Source: Apostichopus japonicus
Lineage: Eukaryota; Echinodermata; Holothuroidea; Aspidochirotida; Stichopodidae
DNA: 64,000 nt
Assembly: GCF_037975245.1 (NCBI RefSeq)
Contig: NC_092561.1
Span: forward strand, 1,710,501 to 1,774,500
Reading direction: 5' to 3'
Below, piece after piece: positions 1-11,300 of this stretch. Under the pieces are notes generated by a model. The model ran no database searches. It was not told the DNA's origin and was given only the letters and a program-made list of their open reading frames with translations. Each line of letters starts with the position of its first letter. Position 1 is the first letter of the stretch. The position numbers and the translations under genes are program-made.

Positions 1-2
1 CG

Positions 3-3000
3 GTAACGATATGGCTGTAATGCCAGTGCCCACCTCATTATCCTTCCATTTGCCACTTTCGACTTCCGAATGCATGTCAATGGTTGATGGTCTGTCTCTA
101 TTACAAATTCCTTGCCATAGAGATATGGCTCAAACTTGAGTACAGCCCAGACTACGGCCAAGCATTCTCTCTCCATCACTGAGTATCTCATTTGACTCTT
201 GTTCAGCTTTTTGCTAGCATAGGCTACTGGAAATTTTTCACCTGCAAACTCCTGAAGAAGGATCGCACCAACTCCTGTATCCGAAGCGTCTGTCCGAAGT
301 GTGAATTCCCTGTGGAGGTCGGGGAGCTGAAGTATCGGTGAGCTTGCAAGCTTACTCTTCAGTGTTTGGAACGCCTGTTCCTGGCTCTCGCCCCATCTAA
401 TCACGTTTGGTTCCCCTTTCTTCGTACAGTTAGTCAGTGGTACTGCCACGGCTGCGAAGTTTGGTACAAACTTCCTGTAGTAACCTACCAACCCTAAGAA
501 TGATCTCACTTGAGTCTTTGTAGTTGGTCTCTCTGCTTGCTGAATGGCTTTAATTTTGTCAGGTTTGGGCTTTACTCTACCTTCTCCTATAATATGTCCT
601 AAAAATTCCACCTCATTGTACCCAATGAAACATTTTGTAGGTCTAGCCGTCAAGTTGGCTTTCTTGATTCTTGTGAAGACTTCTTTTACTCTCTGGAGAT
701 GTTCCTCCCATGTCTGAGTGTGTATCAGGATATCATCTACATAACTATGGACATTCTCAATTCCTTTAAGAAGCTTCCTCATCACTCTGTTGAATGTAGC
801 ACCAGAATTCACAAGACCAAATGGCATCATATTGAACTCGTATAACCCATCATGAGTCACAAATGCTGTTAATGGCTTCGACTCTTTTGCCATTGGGATT
901 TGCCAGTAACCTTTGCTCAGATCGATTTTACTGAAGTAGCAATCCTTGGATAACTTTGCAAAAATCTCTTCCTGGTCTGGAACAGGCTCAGCATCAAACT
1001 CCGTGATCATGTTAATTTTGCGTGTGTCGCAACAGGCCCTCAAAGATCCATCCGGCTTCTTTAATGCTACCAACGGACAAGCGTATGGACTTTTGCTGTG
1101 CGATATTACGCCCATCCTCAGCATACTTTGGATCTCCTTGCGGATATCATCTCGAAGAGCATGTGGTATTGGATAAGGTTTACTCCTTATAGGTGTTGTA
1201 TCGCTGACTTTGATGACATGTTCACCGAGCTTTGTCTTCCCCGGTAGGTCAGTCAAACTGTCTTCAAACTCTGTCAATATTTGTTGTACCTGTTGACTTT
1301 TTGTTTTTCCTAATTGTCCGCTGATATTCACATCAGTACTTCGCTCCTTCTGAAACATAGGTGGAAGATGTATAAGATCATCTGTGAAAAATGATTTGAG
1401 TTCAGATATACCAGATTCCTCTTGTGGTTCATCTTCTAGAACCGATGTGCAGACAACTTCATACATACTTTGTATTGGCATCTCGAACATAGTAGCTGCC
1501 ACTTCACGTCTGTTATATTTCTTTAGCAGGTTGGCGTGAAATGTTTTGACCCTATGGCCAAAGTCTATTTTGTAGTTCATTGTACCAACTTTCTCCACTA
1601 TTGGAAATGGTCCCTTCCACTGCATAAGTAGCTTGTTCTTATCAGTGGGGAGAAGGAGGAGGACTTCTTCTCCTACTTTCATGTTTCTTACTCTTGCTTT
1701 CTTGTTGTAGTACGTTTTGTACCTTTGTCTAGACTTCTTGAGCTCCTCACGTGCTAGTTGACATGTTTGCTCCAAACGTTCCTGTAAGTCCAACACGTAC
1801 TGGTACACAGTCTTCGTCTCACTTACTTCTGATTCGCCGGTCCATAATTCCTTAAGAATCCGCATAGGACCACGCACGGTCCGCCCATATAGCAGTTCAA
1901 ATGGCGAGAAGCCTGTGCTTTCCTGTGGCGTTTCCCTGTACGCAAACAGTAGGGGATCTATATATCTGTCCCAATCTTTAGGCCTTTCATCGCACATCTT
2001 CTTTAACATTGCTTTCAATGTGCCATTAAATTTCTCTACCAACCCATTGCACATGGCATGGTACGGAGTCGTGGTTAATCGGCGAATTGACAATAATCGG
2101 CTAACTTCTTTCATGACGCCAGAGACAAACTGAGATCCTTGGTCAGTTAATACTTCTTTTGGGAAGCCTAATCTTGAATAAATTCCAAGGAGTTCCTCAG
2201 CTACTGACTCAGCTTCAATGGTTTTCATTGGTACTGCTTCTGGGTATCTAGTTGCGTAGTCAACTAAAACCAATATGTATCGATGTCCACGCTCTGTGGC
2301 TGGCTTGATCGGTCCTACTAAGTCTACTGCTACCCTTTGAAATGGTACTTCAATCAGCGGCATACTTCCTAATGGTACTTTAGTAACACGACCTTTAGGG
2401 AGGGTTCTTTGGCATACATCACACGACTGACAATACCTGGTAACGTCTGCTTGCATTCCAGGCCATGTAAAGTCACTCATTACTTTATCACGCGTCTTTT
2501 TGGATCCTTGATGACCCCCTAGAATCGATTCGTGTGCTACCTTTAATACATGATCTCTGTAGTCAACTGGAACTACTACCTGCCTAAATCTGTTTCCAAA
2601 TTCCACTCGAGGAGAACTAAATTCTCTGTAGAGAATGCCACTGGACTTCACATATAAATATGTACTCCCATTTTTACTCACTTTATCATCTCCTGTTTCG
2701 GCTAACTGTCTGATTTTTTCCAAGGTGGGGTCCTGTTGTTGCTTTTCACGTAGCATGTCTGCAGTAACCTCTTCACCAATCGGGGACGATACCTTTAACT
2801 TTTTAAAGGGCTTCTCTTTTGCTTTGCTCTGACTCCTTGTCTGTGCTGCGGCAACTGTATTTGGGTCATCATCATTCCTTATTGCCATAGGCTTGGTTAC
2901 ATTTGGTGGTGGTTGTACTGGTTGATCCTGTGTCTGTGACTCTTCCCAATTCGGGTCTGGATTGGTAGGTTCTCGTACACCTGGGGCATTCCCTAGAATT

Positions 3001-4547
3001 AAATCATAGACTGGATCATTCATACACAAGGCCGAAACTGAACCTGAGAAGTATGGAGTATCCACGAGTATGTTGGCAACGGGATATTGTCGTACCGTAC
3101 CGTCAATCAGGATGCAAGTTTTAACGTCACCTGTCATTTGGCTGGGCTTGACGTACTGAGATCTTACAACTACACCACTGCATCCACTGTCCCGTAATAC
3201 TTTAACACTTTGATTCCCTATCTTACCCATTTGAACAGGCATCGACGATAAATTCTGATCTTTACATGCGGCTGTAACTTGAGTCAATACAGTTAACTTG
3301 TGACCACAATCTAATGTGAAGAATCCCTTCTTACTTGCTTGGAATAGATGAGGATCTGGCTTTACCATCATGAATGCCCCAATGTCTGTACATGCACCGC
3401 CAGTTTCCTTTTTGTCTGGAAGGTTCTGTTCGGTCAAAGTTGAGGCGCGTTTCTCCATCATGTCACTAAATACATCTGTCATAAGAGCCATGGTTTGCAT
3501 TCGCTTTGTCCTACAGTCTCTTGCAAAGTGGCCTGGTTTATCACAAATATAGCATTTCCTGGGTTCACTTCTCTGCCCAGAATACGTTTTCCCTTTCTGA
3601 TTTTGTTGCTGGAACTTCTGATTGTGATTGTGGAATCTTCCGTTGTTACGATTCTGGTTCCTCGTGGAATTACTGTTTTGAGTACTTCTACTATTCTTGG
3701 AGTGACCAGGATACCAACCTCCATGTGCTTCTACATATTGATCGGTAAATTCACCCATTGTTGTGATGTTCTTCGGCTTTCTTTCTTTCAGAAATGTTTC
3801 CAAATCTTTGCTACATGAGTTCAAGAACTGCTCTCTCAATATTATGTCTTGGAGTTGTTCATAAGTAGTTACTTCCTCTAATTCCATCCATCTATGGAGA
3901 TAATTCTTTAATTTTGTGACATACTTGGTTCCTGTATCTTCATGTGCAGGTCTAATATCACGAAATTTCTTCCTAAAACCATCGGCTGTAAGGTGGTGTG
4001 CACGTAATAAGGCTTGCTTTACCTTGTCGTAATCTTTGGAATCCTCAAGTGAAAGTGATGAATATTCAAACAATCCACAACCTTGAATAAGTGCTGAAAG
4101 ACTTGTGGCCCATACAGTATCCCTATCCCAACCTTGCAATGTGGCATAACGTTCAAATCTATTGATATATGCATCAATGTCGTCTTTCTCTTGGTTGAAT
4201 GGTGGCAGTTTAGGTGGTCTACTTCTTGCTGCACTACCATTACCATGATAACCTCCATTGCCTATCTGTGCTTGTGCCGCAGCTTGGGCTTGCTTTGCTT
4301 CTTCTATCTTGAGTTGTATTTCTAACTGCTTTGCCTTTTCTCTTTCTATCTTTTCTTGTCTCTGCCTATCTTCTTCTTGTTCGTGTGCATCAATCGCCCT
4401 TTGCTTAGCTCTTCGATCTCTTTCTTCATCTCGTTCTTGCTTAAGCTTGTCCCTTTCATCATCTAAGAATTGTTTTAGTTCTACACCTTTGAGACCTAAC
4501 TTTTCTCCGATTGACACAAGTTTTTCTAACTCTAGTTGACTAGTCAT
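3..4547 (-). CDS. Gag-Pol polyprotein of Gmr1-like retrotransposon (C-terminus cut by window)
   Basis: A single frame starts at the ATG whose A is 4547 and has no stop to base 3, about 1515 codons. Residues 1-100 are very rich in Lys, Glu and Gln, likely a coiled coil. A gag capsid-like region follows, then one CCHC knuckle at residues 332-345 (CX2CX4HX4C). The protease active-site triplet DSG is at residues 453-455. Integrase comes next: an HHCC zinc finger from about residue 672, then catalytic D742, D802 and E838, giving DD35E spacing. RT follows at about 1120-1400, with YVDD at 1269-1272. RNase H starts near 1415 and is cut by the edge. Gag and Pol share one frame, so no frameshift is needed. 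Start choice: it is the first ATG of the open frame, 460 bases inside the primer binding site. Domain calls are from visible motifs; the Gmr1-like name rests on domain order. Confidence 0.93.
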   Translation of the reverse strand, partial: MTSQLELEKLVSIGEKLGLKGVELKQFLDDERDKLKQERDEERDRRAKQRAIDAHEQEEDRQRQEKIEREKAKQLEIQLKIEEAKQAQAAAQAQIGNGGYHGNGSAARSRPPKLPPFNQEKDDIDAYINRFERYATLQGWDRDTVWATSLSALIQGCGLFEYSSLSLEDSKDYDKVKQALLRAHHLTADGFRKKFRDIRPAHEDTGTKYVTKLKNYLHRWMELEEVTTYEQLQDIILREQFLNSCSKDLETFLKERKPKNITTMGEFTDQYVEAHGGWYPGHSKNSRSTQNSNSTRNQNRNNGRFHNHNQKFQQQNQKGKTYSGQRSEPRKCYICDKPGHFARDCRTKRMQTMALMTDVFSDMMEKRASTLTEQNLPDKKETGGACTDIGAFMMVKPDPHLFQASKKGFFTLDCGHKLTVLTQVTAACKDQNLSSMPVQMGKIGNQSVKVLRDSGCSGVVVRSQYVKPSQMTGDVKTCILIDGTVRQYPVANILVDTPYFSGSVSALCMNDPVYDLILGNAPGVREPTNPDPNWEESQTQDQPVQPPPNVTKPMAIRNDDDPNTVAAAQTRSQSKAKEKPFKKLKVSSPIGEEVTADMLREKQQQDPTLEKIRQLAETGDDKVSKNGSTYLYVKSSGILYREFSSPRVEFGNRFRQVVVPVDYRDHVLKVAHESILGGHQGSKKTRDKVMSDFTWPGMQADVTRYCQSCDVCQRTLPKGRVTKVPLGSMPLIEVPFQRVAVDLVGPIKPATERGHRYILVLVDYATRYPEAVPMKTIEAESVAEELLGIYSRLGFPKEVLTDQGSQFVSGVMKEVSRLLSIRRLTTTPYHAMCNGLVEKFNGTLKAMLKKMCDERPKDWDRYIDPLLFAYRETPQESTGFSPFELLYGRTVRGPMRILKELWTGESEVSETKTVYQYVLDLQERLEQTCQLAREELKKSRQRYKTYYNKKARVRNMKVGEEVLLLLPTDKNKLLMQWKGPFPIVEKVGTMNYKIDFGHRVKTFHANLLKKYNRREVAATMFEMPIQSMYEVVCTSVLEDEPQEESGISELKSFFTDDLIHLPPMFQKERSTDVNISGQLGKTKSQQVQQILTEFEDSLTDLPGKTKLGEHVIKVSDTTPIRSKPYPIPHALRDDIRKEIQSMLRMGVISHSKSPYACPLVALKKPDGSLRACCDTRKINMITEFDAEPVPDQEEIFAKLSKDCYFSKIDLSKGYWQIPMAKESKPLTAFVTHDGLYEFNMMPFGLVNSGATFNRVMRKLLKGIENVHSYVDDILIHTQTWEEHLQRVKEVFTRIKKANLTARPTKCFIGYNEVEFLGHIIGEGRVKPKPDKIKAIQQAERPTTKTQVRSFLGLVGYYRKFVPNFAAVAVPLTNCTKKGEPNVIRWGESQEQAFQTLKSKLASSPILQLPDLHREFTLRTDASDTGVGAILLQEFAGEKFPVAYASKKLNKSQMRYSVMERECLAVVWAVLKFEPYLYGKEFVIETDHQPLTCIRKSKVANGRIMRWALALQPYRY

Positions 4548-5007
4548 GACTAATGTATAACAATGACAATGTATTGAAACCAATTACTGATGCCTGCAGT
4601 TTAGTTTAGAGTGCGCGCAATTTATAGTTACATCCGACAACAATGTAATTTCATATCATAGGTAACACAGTTGTACGATTAAACAACAATGATACACTAA
4701 TTGTGTAAGTGGATTTCACGTCTGGCATAAAACATGTAAAATACAAAACCCAATTAACTACTTGCCAACCAACATTACGTTAGATGTTGCTTCAGTTCTT
4801 GTCGGGACCGCCAGTAAGACGCTAGAATGGAAGTACACAGGTAGACCGACCAAATAAGAGCTGCTCTTGCGGAATTCGTCTGCGAATACAAGTAAATACA
4901 AACAATTAATATACATATAATTCACAGGTTGAATTTTATGACACCAACCAGTTATGTATTTTTCACTTCTGTCTAAGAAAATGCTTATGCTTAAATCTTG
5001 GATAGAA
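4548..5007 (-). other. Untranslated leader of the retrotransposon
   Basis: The stretch between the primer binding site and the gag start is AT-rich, with no open frame of note. It presumably holds the RNA packaging and leader signals of the element, but none is recognisable by eye. Confidence 0.5.
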
Positions 5008-5025
5008 TTCCCGGACAGGCCCCCA
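5008..5025 (-). promoter_or_regulatory. Primer binding site for a tRNA (tRNA-Pro-like)
   Basis: The minus strand reads TGGGGGCCTGTCCGGGAA six bases inside the LTR end. It starts with TGG, complementary to a tRNA CCA tail, and is close to the tRNA-Pro 3' end sequence used by many retroelements, with three differences. The exact tRNA is an inference. Confidence 0.7.
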
Positions 5026-5031
5026 TTTAAT

Positions 5032-6985
5032 TGTCACCCACAAAAAGAATGCAAGTGGCAATGCGACACATTCGCCTAGCGGCTATCCAAAATCAAAATG
5101 CAATGTAAAAAAGAAATACTCCAACCAACTAATGATGCAGAACAAGTTTTATAAATTCAACCTCTTAAGTGAATAGGTATTTATTGAGGAGGAACTTTCT
5201 CCTTAAAATAATAAAAAAAAGGAACATGCAAAATAAAGGTTACAGCGTTCTGTAATACTGCTTAGGAACACGTAGGCCTCCTGAATACTTAGAGATAACA
5301 GATTGCTTTGGCGCAATCTTTACCAGAGGATAACATATACTAGATTTAGCTTAACTACTGAAAAGGTTAAGACTTTCCAAAGTTTTGATACCCCTGGATC
5401 TTTTTCAATTGCGAGAGAGCAAACTGGCACGTATAAATTTAGTCTTAATATATATTAATTGGATATTCTTTTCTCTATAGAAGAATGAGATTACCTCTTC
5501 TAGTCTGAAGAGCTTTCCCCCCTTTACATCATGAAATTCTGATTTAACATTTATCTTAAAAAAAAAATGAGTTCTGAGTTGTCACTATGACGAATATTGC
5601 CTAAAGGTGTTGACAATACTTGTTGACACGTGGTTGCTGATATCAGGTTGTGGTAGGTGTTATAGTCGGTGATAAAACTATCCTCAAAAGCTTCCGGTCT
5701 TCGACCCAATGTGAGAGGAAAGTGGCACTGTATCGGAACAAAATACACAATCAGATTCTCTGATAATACTTTGTCCAAATACAATATACTAAATATGTTG
5801 CATAAATTTATAATACAAAATTTGTAACAATAAGCCATATATGAATCTTGAACAAAGTTTAGTTTGTTCCACATACAAACAAAAAATTGGTTAAACTCAA
5901 ACATATATACATTCCTACTCCAAAGCTATGGTGAGCACATCATAACTCTCCTTTATGCACACTAACCTCATGTTCACTCCACTAAACATATAACCCCTCT
6001 CTGCCAAAATCACTTGAATTAATTTGTAATGCTATAAAAGTTACCATCACTATTACAATCATAGCAAACATCCACTTTCTTAAGGAAAGTCAATTAAGGC
6101 GTGACTTTTACTATCCAACATAATGAAAAATTACTACACAAAATTAAACTGACTTTTGTGCACCTCCAAAAGTATACAAACTTTAAAGTGGTTGCATCCC
6201 AAATATTACATATACAGAACAGATTAATATAACAAGTTTCTACTTACAATGGTTCCAGTTCTTAAACTGTCAGACGAGCTCTGCAATACAGCTTTACTTT
6301 ATCCGGTCAGGTGATGTACTTCCATCCCAACTCTGCCGACAAGCTGCCCTATCCAGAACACTAAATATTGTGTGATACTGGAATCTCCAGGGAAAAATTG
6401 TGTTTCAAGCTTTCACAGTTAAATGCCAGATATTAATTAAAGTATGCCAGCCCAGGCTTCAATACAGGTATCCTATATATAGGATCCTGTGCCCCATGAT
6501 ATGAAAATCACAATATTGTAGCTCCGTCTTTTTCAGCTAAGAGATATAGCAGGACTCAATCCGATGATGGTATTTTGGAGAGTGAATAAAAATCTTATCC
6601 AACACTCACTTCACTGGCTGTATGTGATGTCACACATAATTAATAGTGTATCAATTTGCATAACTTGGCAATACAATACATTGTCATCTTGACTATGTCC
6701 TGCCCTGGTAGGTTTCTTTTGTGTGCACTAGCTATGCTATGCTACCCTGTACCTTTGTATTATATACTCAATTATGCTACCTTGTATTTTTGTAGTGAAT
6801 AGAGGGATTAGGGTTTATGTAAATTGTCCTACATCCTTGGATACTACTTTCCAACATCAACAACAACCAGCATTGACTAAAGTCAAAGTTACTAAAAAAA
6901 AACTTTCTAAAATAAACAGCTGACAGATTGACTTCTTCTGTCATACAAATACAAATTAACTAAATTATACTATTCTAATGTGACA
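5032..6985 (-). repeat. 5' LTR of the Gmr1-like element
   Basis: The boundaries are the inverted pair TGTCAC at the 5' edge (6985-6980 on the minus strand) and GTGACA at the 3' edge (5037-5032), giving 1954 bases. The outer edge abuts a repeat seen elsewhere in the window, which supports the 6985/6986 junction. A TATA-like block lies near 6485-6470 and an AATAAA signal on the minus strand at 5185-5180, in the right order for a promoter and a poly(A) site. The second LTR is not visible, so the ends are inferred from one copy only. It is long for a gypsy LTR. Confidence 0.75.
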
Positions 6986-7080
6986 GCCGTTTCCGGCCAT
7001 CTGAGGGGTTTGTAAAACCAAAAATTTTCTAGTACGCTCCGCGCCAACCGATGGTGGCGCTCCGCTCAGATAGTCGTGCA
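6986..7080 (+). repeat. Dispersed repeat (hAT MITE-derived segment), interrupted by the LTR element
   Basis: It contains the block ACGCTCCGCGCCAACCGATG followed by a GCGCTCCGC segment. Related segments lie near 7900-8000, 22965-23020 and 23259-23350. Two of those are inside elements with hAT-type ends, so this is probably a decayed copy of the same family. The start of the repeat is missing because the retrotransposon inserted here. Confidence 0.7.
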
Positions 7081-7899
7081 GACAACTTTGCAAATCCTGG
7101 CTAAGCCCGTGACTTTTAATGTATTTCTGTGGGTCAAACTCAAAGCTATTTCGAATGGAAAAAATTTGTTAGGATATTAACAAGAAAAAAACCTCTAATT
7201 CGGAAGATTCCTGCATTAGCAACTAACATGATTTCACCTCATTTTGTCTCAAAAGAAAACTTGTTCCTTGTTTCCCAATTTGCGCATTGGATATCGCAGT
7301 GCTAGTATGTATATTTTCCTTTAGGGGGGGGCGTTAATGGAGTGATGTGTATACACAAATAAGATGATACAATAAGAGTTATAAAGGGTACTAAATATAA
7401 GGCTGCATCAGTCCAATCCATATTCTGCAAAGTGCCTTTTGATGTCGGTGCCCCCTCCTCCAGATTAAAAGTGCTTCCACCACCCTTGACCTGGACATCC
7501 CCAACATGAGTATATAAGAAACATTTTCTTTTTCATGGATGGTGGGGGGGGGGGGTAGTGCCTACAAGCCTAGAAGTACAGGTTTATCATATTCTTTGTT
7601 ATATTTTATACTTTTTTGTGAGACAAATTGCAGTCTCATCCGACACAGCGACATTATCCCGCCTATGTGTCGTTGAACAATGTATGTTTTTCTGGAGGTA
7701 GCTGAGTACTGTGTTAAAGTAATAAATAAGGTAACTAAATAGGAGCTTTAAAAATATACTGTCCAATTTTTCCCCTTCAAAGTGATGTTACCATTTTTTC
7801 TTCTTCTAATTTACCAAATTTTTGGGGAAGTGTAAATTTCTAAAACGTGAGATTATAAAAATAAAGAATGTTTAGATGCAACTTGCAAGGCCTCAGAAG
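7081..7899. other. Non-coding stretch without recognised features
   Basis: AT-rich sequence with two poly-G runs (about 7324 and 7544) and one CT/C-rich patch. No exon, RNA gene or clear repeat structure was found. If the aldo-keto reductase is complete, this is intron. Confidence 0.5.
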
Positions 7900-8056
7900 T
7901 GCCGTTTCCGGCAATCTGAGAGGCATTGTGTGCCAAAAATTTTCTTGTACGCTACGCGCCAACCGATGGTGGCGCTCCGCTTAGATAGTGTCACGGGAAC
8001 TTTCGGGCACAAAAAGTTCTGCCCCCCCAAACTGAAATGGTCCCGTACGCCTATGA
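7900..8056 (+). repeat. Second copy of the hAT MITE-derived repeat
   Basis: It starts with GTGCCGTTTCCGGCAATC and carries the same GCGCCAACCGATGGTGGCGC core as the copy at 6986. It ends in a C-run and a CCCGTACGCC block. It is not coding. Confidence 0.65.
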
Positions 8057-8255
8057 CCACCACCACCAAAAATAAACATCAGCAACAACAAAGACAGAGC
8101 AAAACACTTAAGACAAATTATGAAAATCACGAAATGAAATCAGATGGATAACATTTTCTCCCATTTCTCTTGACGTCAACGTCTTTTAATTCGCCATCTC
8201 AATACAATTACAAGATTCGGCTTCCTAATATATTATGTTGATCGTTATTTTAAAG

Positions 8256-8372
8256 TTATGGGGAACTTTCCATCGTCCTGAGAATGTAGAGCACGCCCTC
8301 CGTCTGAGTCTCAAGGCACTTCAGTTGGACTACGTGGATCTCTACCTGATGCACTCACCCATGGCTTTGCAG
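8256..8372 (+). CDS. AKR exon A
   Basis: 39 codons in phase 0, from [12 protein letters not shown] to HSPMALQ. The donor is GTGAGT and the acceptor TTTTAAAG. It contains the catalytic His (YLMH). Confidence 0.88.
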
Positions 8373-11300
8373 GTGAGTATCGATGGTAACGAGGTGCATT
8401 GAAGGAAAAATAGCATTGTAAATAATAATGTATCAATTGTTCCTACACATCATCGCAACCAATTTATTATTAAGGGAAAGGGCGGGAACAGAACGCTTTT
8501 TATCTGGAAAATGAAAAAAAAAAACGAAATGATTTGAGAATTTTATTTCAGACAATTCTAATAATTGAAGCATACCCGATAACATTATTGAGGGCAGGCT
8601 TTCTTTATTTTCAGTATATCGATGATGCCACAGTTTATCCGATTAAGGACGGCAAAGCGCTTCTTGATAATACACCCTATATGGATACATGGAAGGTAGG
8701 TTTATGAATATTCATCATTTAAAGAACGACAGTACCATTCTATTCTTGAGTAGTCTGTCTGTTGAACATCCGGGGGTTTTCCGTGACCTTAGGTCAAATC
8801 GCAGCGAATGGATTGAAACACCAGTACTTGTGCACACAAAAGTCAACGTTAAAATATATAATTGTACATAAATATTGCGAATCAGTGAGATTTTCAAACT
8901 ATAAAGAAACCTTACCCTTTCGGAACGCATCAAGAAATGGGAAAACGGTGCATGCGAAATTGACAATGAAGTGAATTTTGCTGTTGTTGTTGTTGCTTGA
9001 ACAGGGATCGATGCAGTGTCCTGAGGGTTACAAGAACTCCGCTCTATCAACTGAGCTATTCTGCCTTTGGTTGGTGGGTGATACCCGTATATAGCCATGC
9101 ATATCTCAGTCTTGTTAAGATCCTAGTATGCTGTAATAGTATACTATAAGCAACTGCTTCAGCATATGCCGACCGAAACCAACTATATGTTAGCTCTGTG
9201 GTGTATGCTTATAGTGCGCCATCAATTCTCATCGTTGTCTTTTCAATACGGATAGATCATCGGGCAAGTTTCACTCAGTGGAAAAGCGCTCTCGTAACAT
9301 ACATAAACTCAGAGCTGTGTAGATATACGGAATGCCAAATGTATCAAAAATGTCCAAAACTATATAAGCATGTCCAAAAAATTATAAGCATGTCCAAAAA
9401 AATATAAGCATGTCCAAAAAAATATAAGCATGTCCAAAAAAATATAAGCATGTCCAAATATATATAAACATATCGAAACTAATATAAGTATGTCCAAAAA
9501 TAATATGATCATGCCCAAAATAATATGAGAGTGTCGAAAAATTATATGAACATGTCGAATGTAACTGCTAACTTCAACTTTTTAGTGAACATTTTGGCAT
9601 CTGAATTCGCGCCATCTGTTGCAAAATATCCAAAAAAATATAAGCATGTCCAAATTTATATAAACATGTCGAAACCAATATGAGTATGTCCAAAAATAAT
9701 GAGAGCATGTCCAAAATAATATAAGAGTGTCGAAAGACTATATGAGCATGTCCAAAATATAAAAAAGTGTCGAAAAATAATACAAAAGTCTCGAGCGTAA
9801 CTGCTCGATTCAACTTTGTAATGAACAGTCAGGCGTTTTAATTTTACGCCATATGTTCCAAATATCAAACTTTTTATTTTGGTATGCTGAAAACAAAAAC
9901 ACCATATCCAGCGTAACTTAAGACGATATACAGTTCATCCATTACCGTATTAGTGTGTGTGTTAATATTTTAATGATATTTCGATCAAGAACGATTTTAT
10001 TTTCGAGGAAATATTAGTTGAGTTGTTTCGTAGCGCGAGTGATCAACCTGGCCCCAAGGTGCTGTAACTATCAGTGAGTTTAATACGAAGAACCACTGTG
10101 TCCAACATTCCACGCGGTTTAATCAATAATATGTAGTTGGCGAGTTCTTCCCACGTTTCCATCTTGAAATTTAGTTAAAAGGTGAGAGTGAAGATTAAAC
10201 GTTGAATACCCCTAACCTAGGCTTATTTTTTTTAATTCTGGGCTAGTGTCCGACTTCGCCTGGTAACCGTAATTAAGTGTCACAATTTTCCGTTAAAAAA
10301 GTAACACAGTATAGTAGTTCATTTTCACTGCCAACGTACGCATGTGTGATAACTACTGTACGTTGTTAGCGCTTGTGCATGTTGTACGTACTTTCGCACG
10401 TGAACTTCTTTGCCTTCGTAACAATATATGAATAATCTCAGCACCTCTAGACAGGGCGAAACCACTCACATTACGTAGGGATGTAAAAAGGAAAAATGTT
10501 AGGTGATGGTCTTGTTTTTACATATTTTGAATTATTTGCGTCACAAAAACAGAAAAATGTTTCAATAATATATTGTCATAATGATAAGCATTGTGTCAGT
10601 TGATACAAATTACCTCCAAAGAAGGTATTTAAGCTAATTTTTTTCGACATACCAATATAAAAGTTCGATATTTGAAACATTTGGCGTGACTTCAAACGCC
10701 AAAATGTTCATAACAAAGTTGAAGTTAGCAGTTACACTCGAGACTTTTATATTATTATTCGACACTCTCATATAATTTTGGGCGTGCTCATATTATATTT
10801 TGACATACTTATATGTGTTTGGACATGCGCGTATTATTTTGGACATGCTCATATTAGTTTGGACATGTCTATATAAATTTGGACATGCTCATATAAGTTT
10901 GGACATGCTTATATTTTTTTGGATATTTTGCAACATATGGCGTAACTTAAAACGCCAAAATGTTCAATACAAAATTGAATTAGGCAGTTACATTTGTCCC
11001 TCTTGTATTATTTTTCGACATTCTTTTAATATGTTGGACATGCTCATATAGTCTTTCGACACTCTCATATTATTTTGGACATGCTCTTATCATTTTTGGA
11101 CATACTCATATTAGTTTCGACACGTTTATATAAATTTGGACATGCTTATATTATTTTGGACATGCTTATATTGTTTTGGACATTTTTGAAACGTATGGCA
11201 TGCCGTATAGATACAGCATACAATGCATAGATACTATAGCTGTATATGGAAATAGGCTGCTACAATGTAGCGGAAGAGCGCCCCGATATTGCAAACATGT

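Larger units (their letters stand above)
1..6985 (-). mobile_element. Gmr1-like Ty3/gypsy LTR retrotransposon, 3' part beyond window
   Basis: Reading on the minus strand, the element has a 5' LTR (6985-5032), a primer binding site (5025-5008), a leader, and one long gag-pol frame starting at 4547 and still open at the window edge. Domain order is gag, CCHC knuckle, protease, integrase, reverse transcriptase, RNase H. Integrase before RT is the reverse of normal Ty3/gypsy and is the mark of the Gmr1-like group known from deuterostomes. The LTR begins exactly inside a dispersed repeat (next bases GCCGT, then TTCCGG), so the insertion is younger than that repeat. The unbroken frame suggests a recent copy. 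The 3' end and 3' LTR are outside the window, so target-site duplication and LTR identity cannot be checked. Confidence 0.93.

Noticed and set aside
9340-9480. Regularly spaced short repeats resembling a CRISPR array
   Set aside because: They are direct tandem units without unique spacers, within a fold-back transposon arm, in an animal genome.
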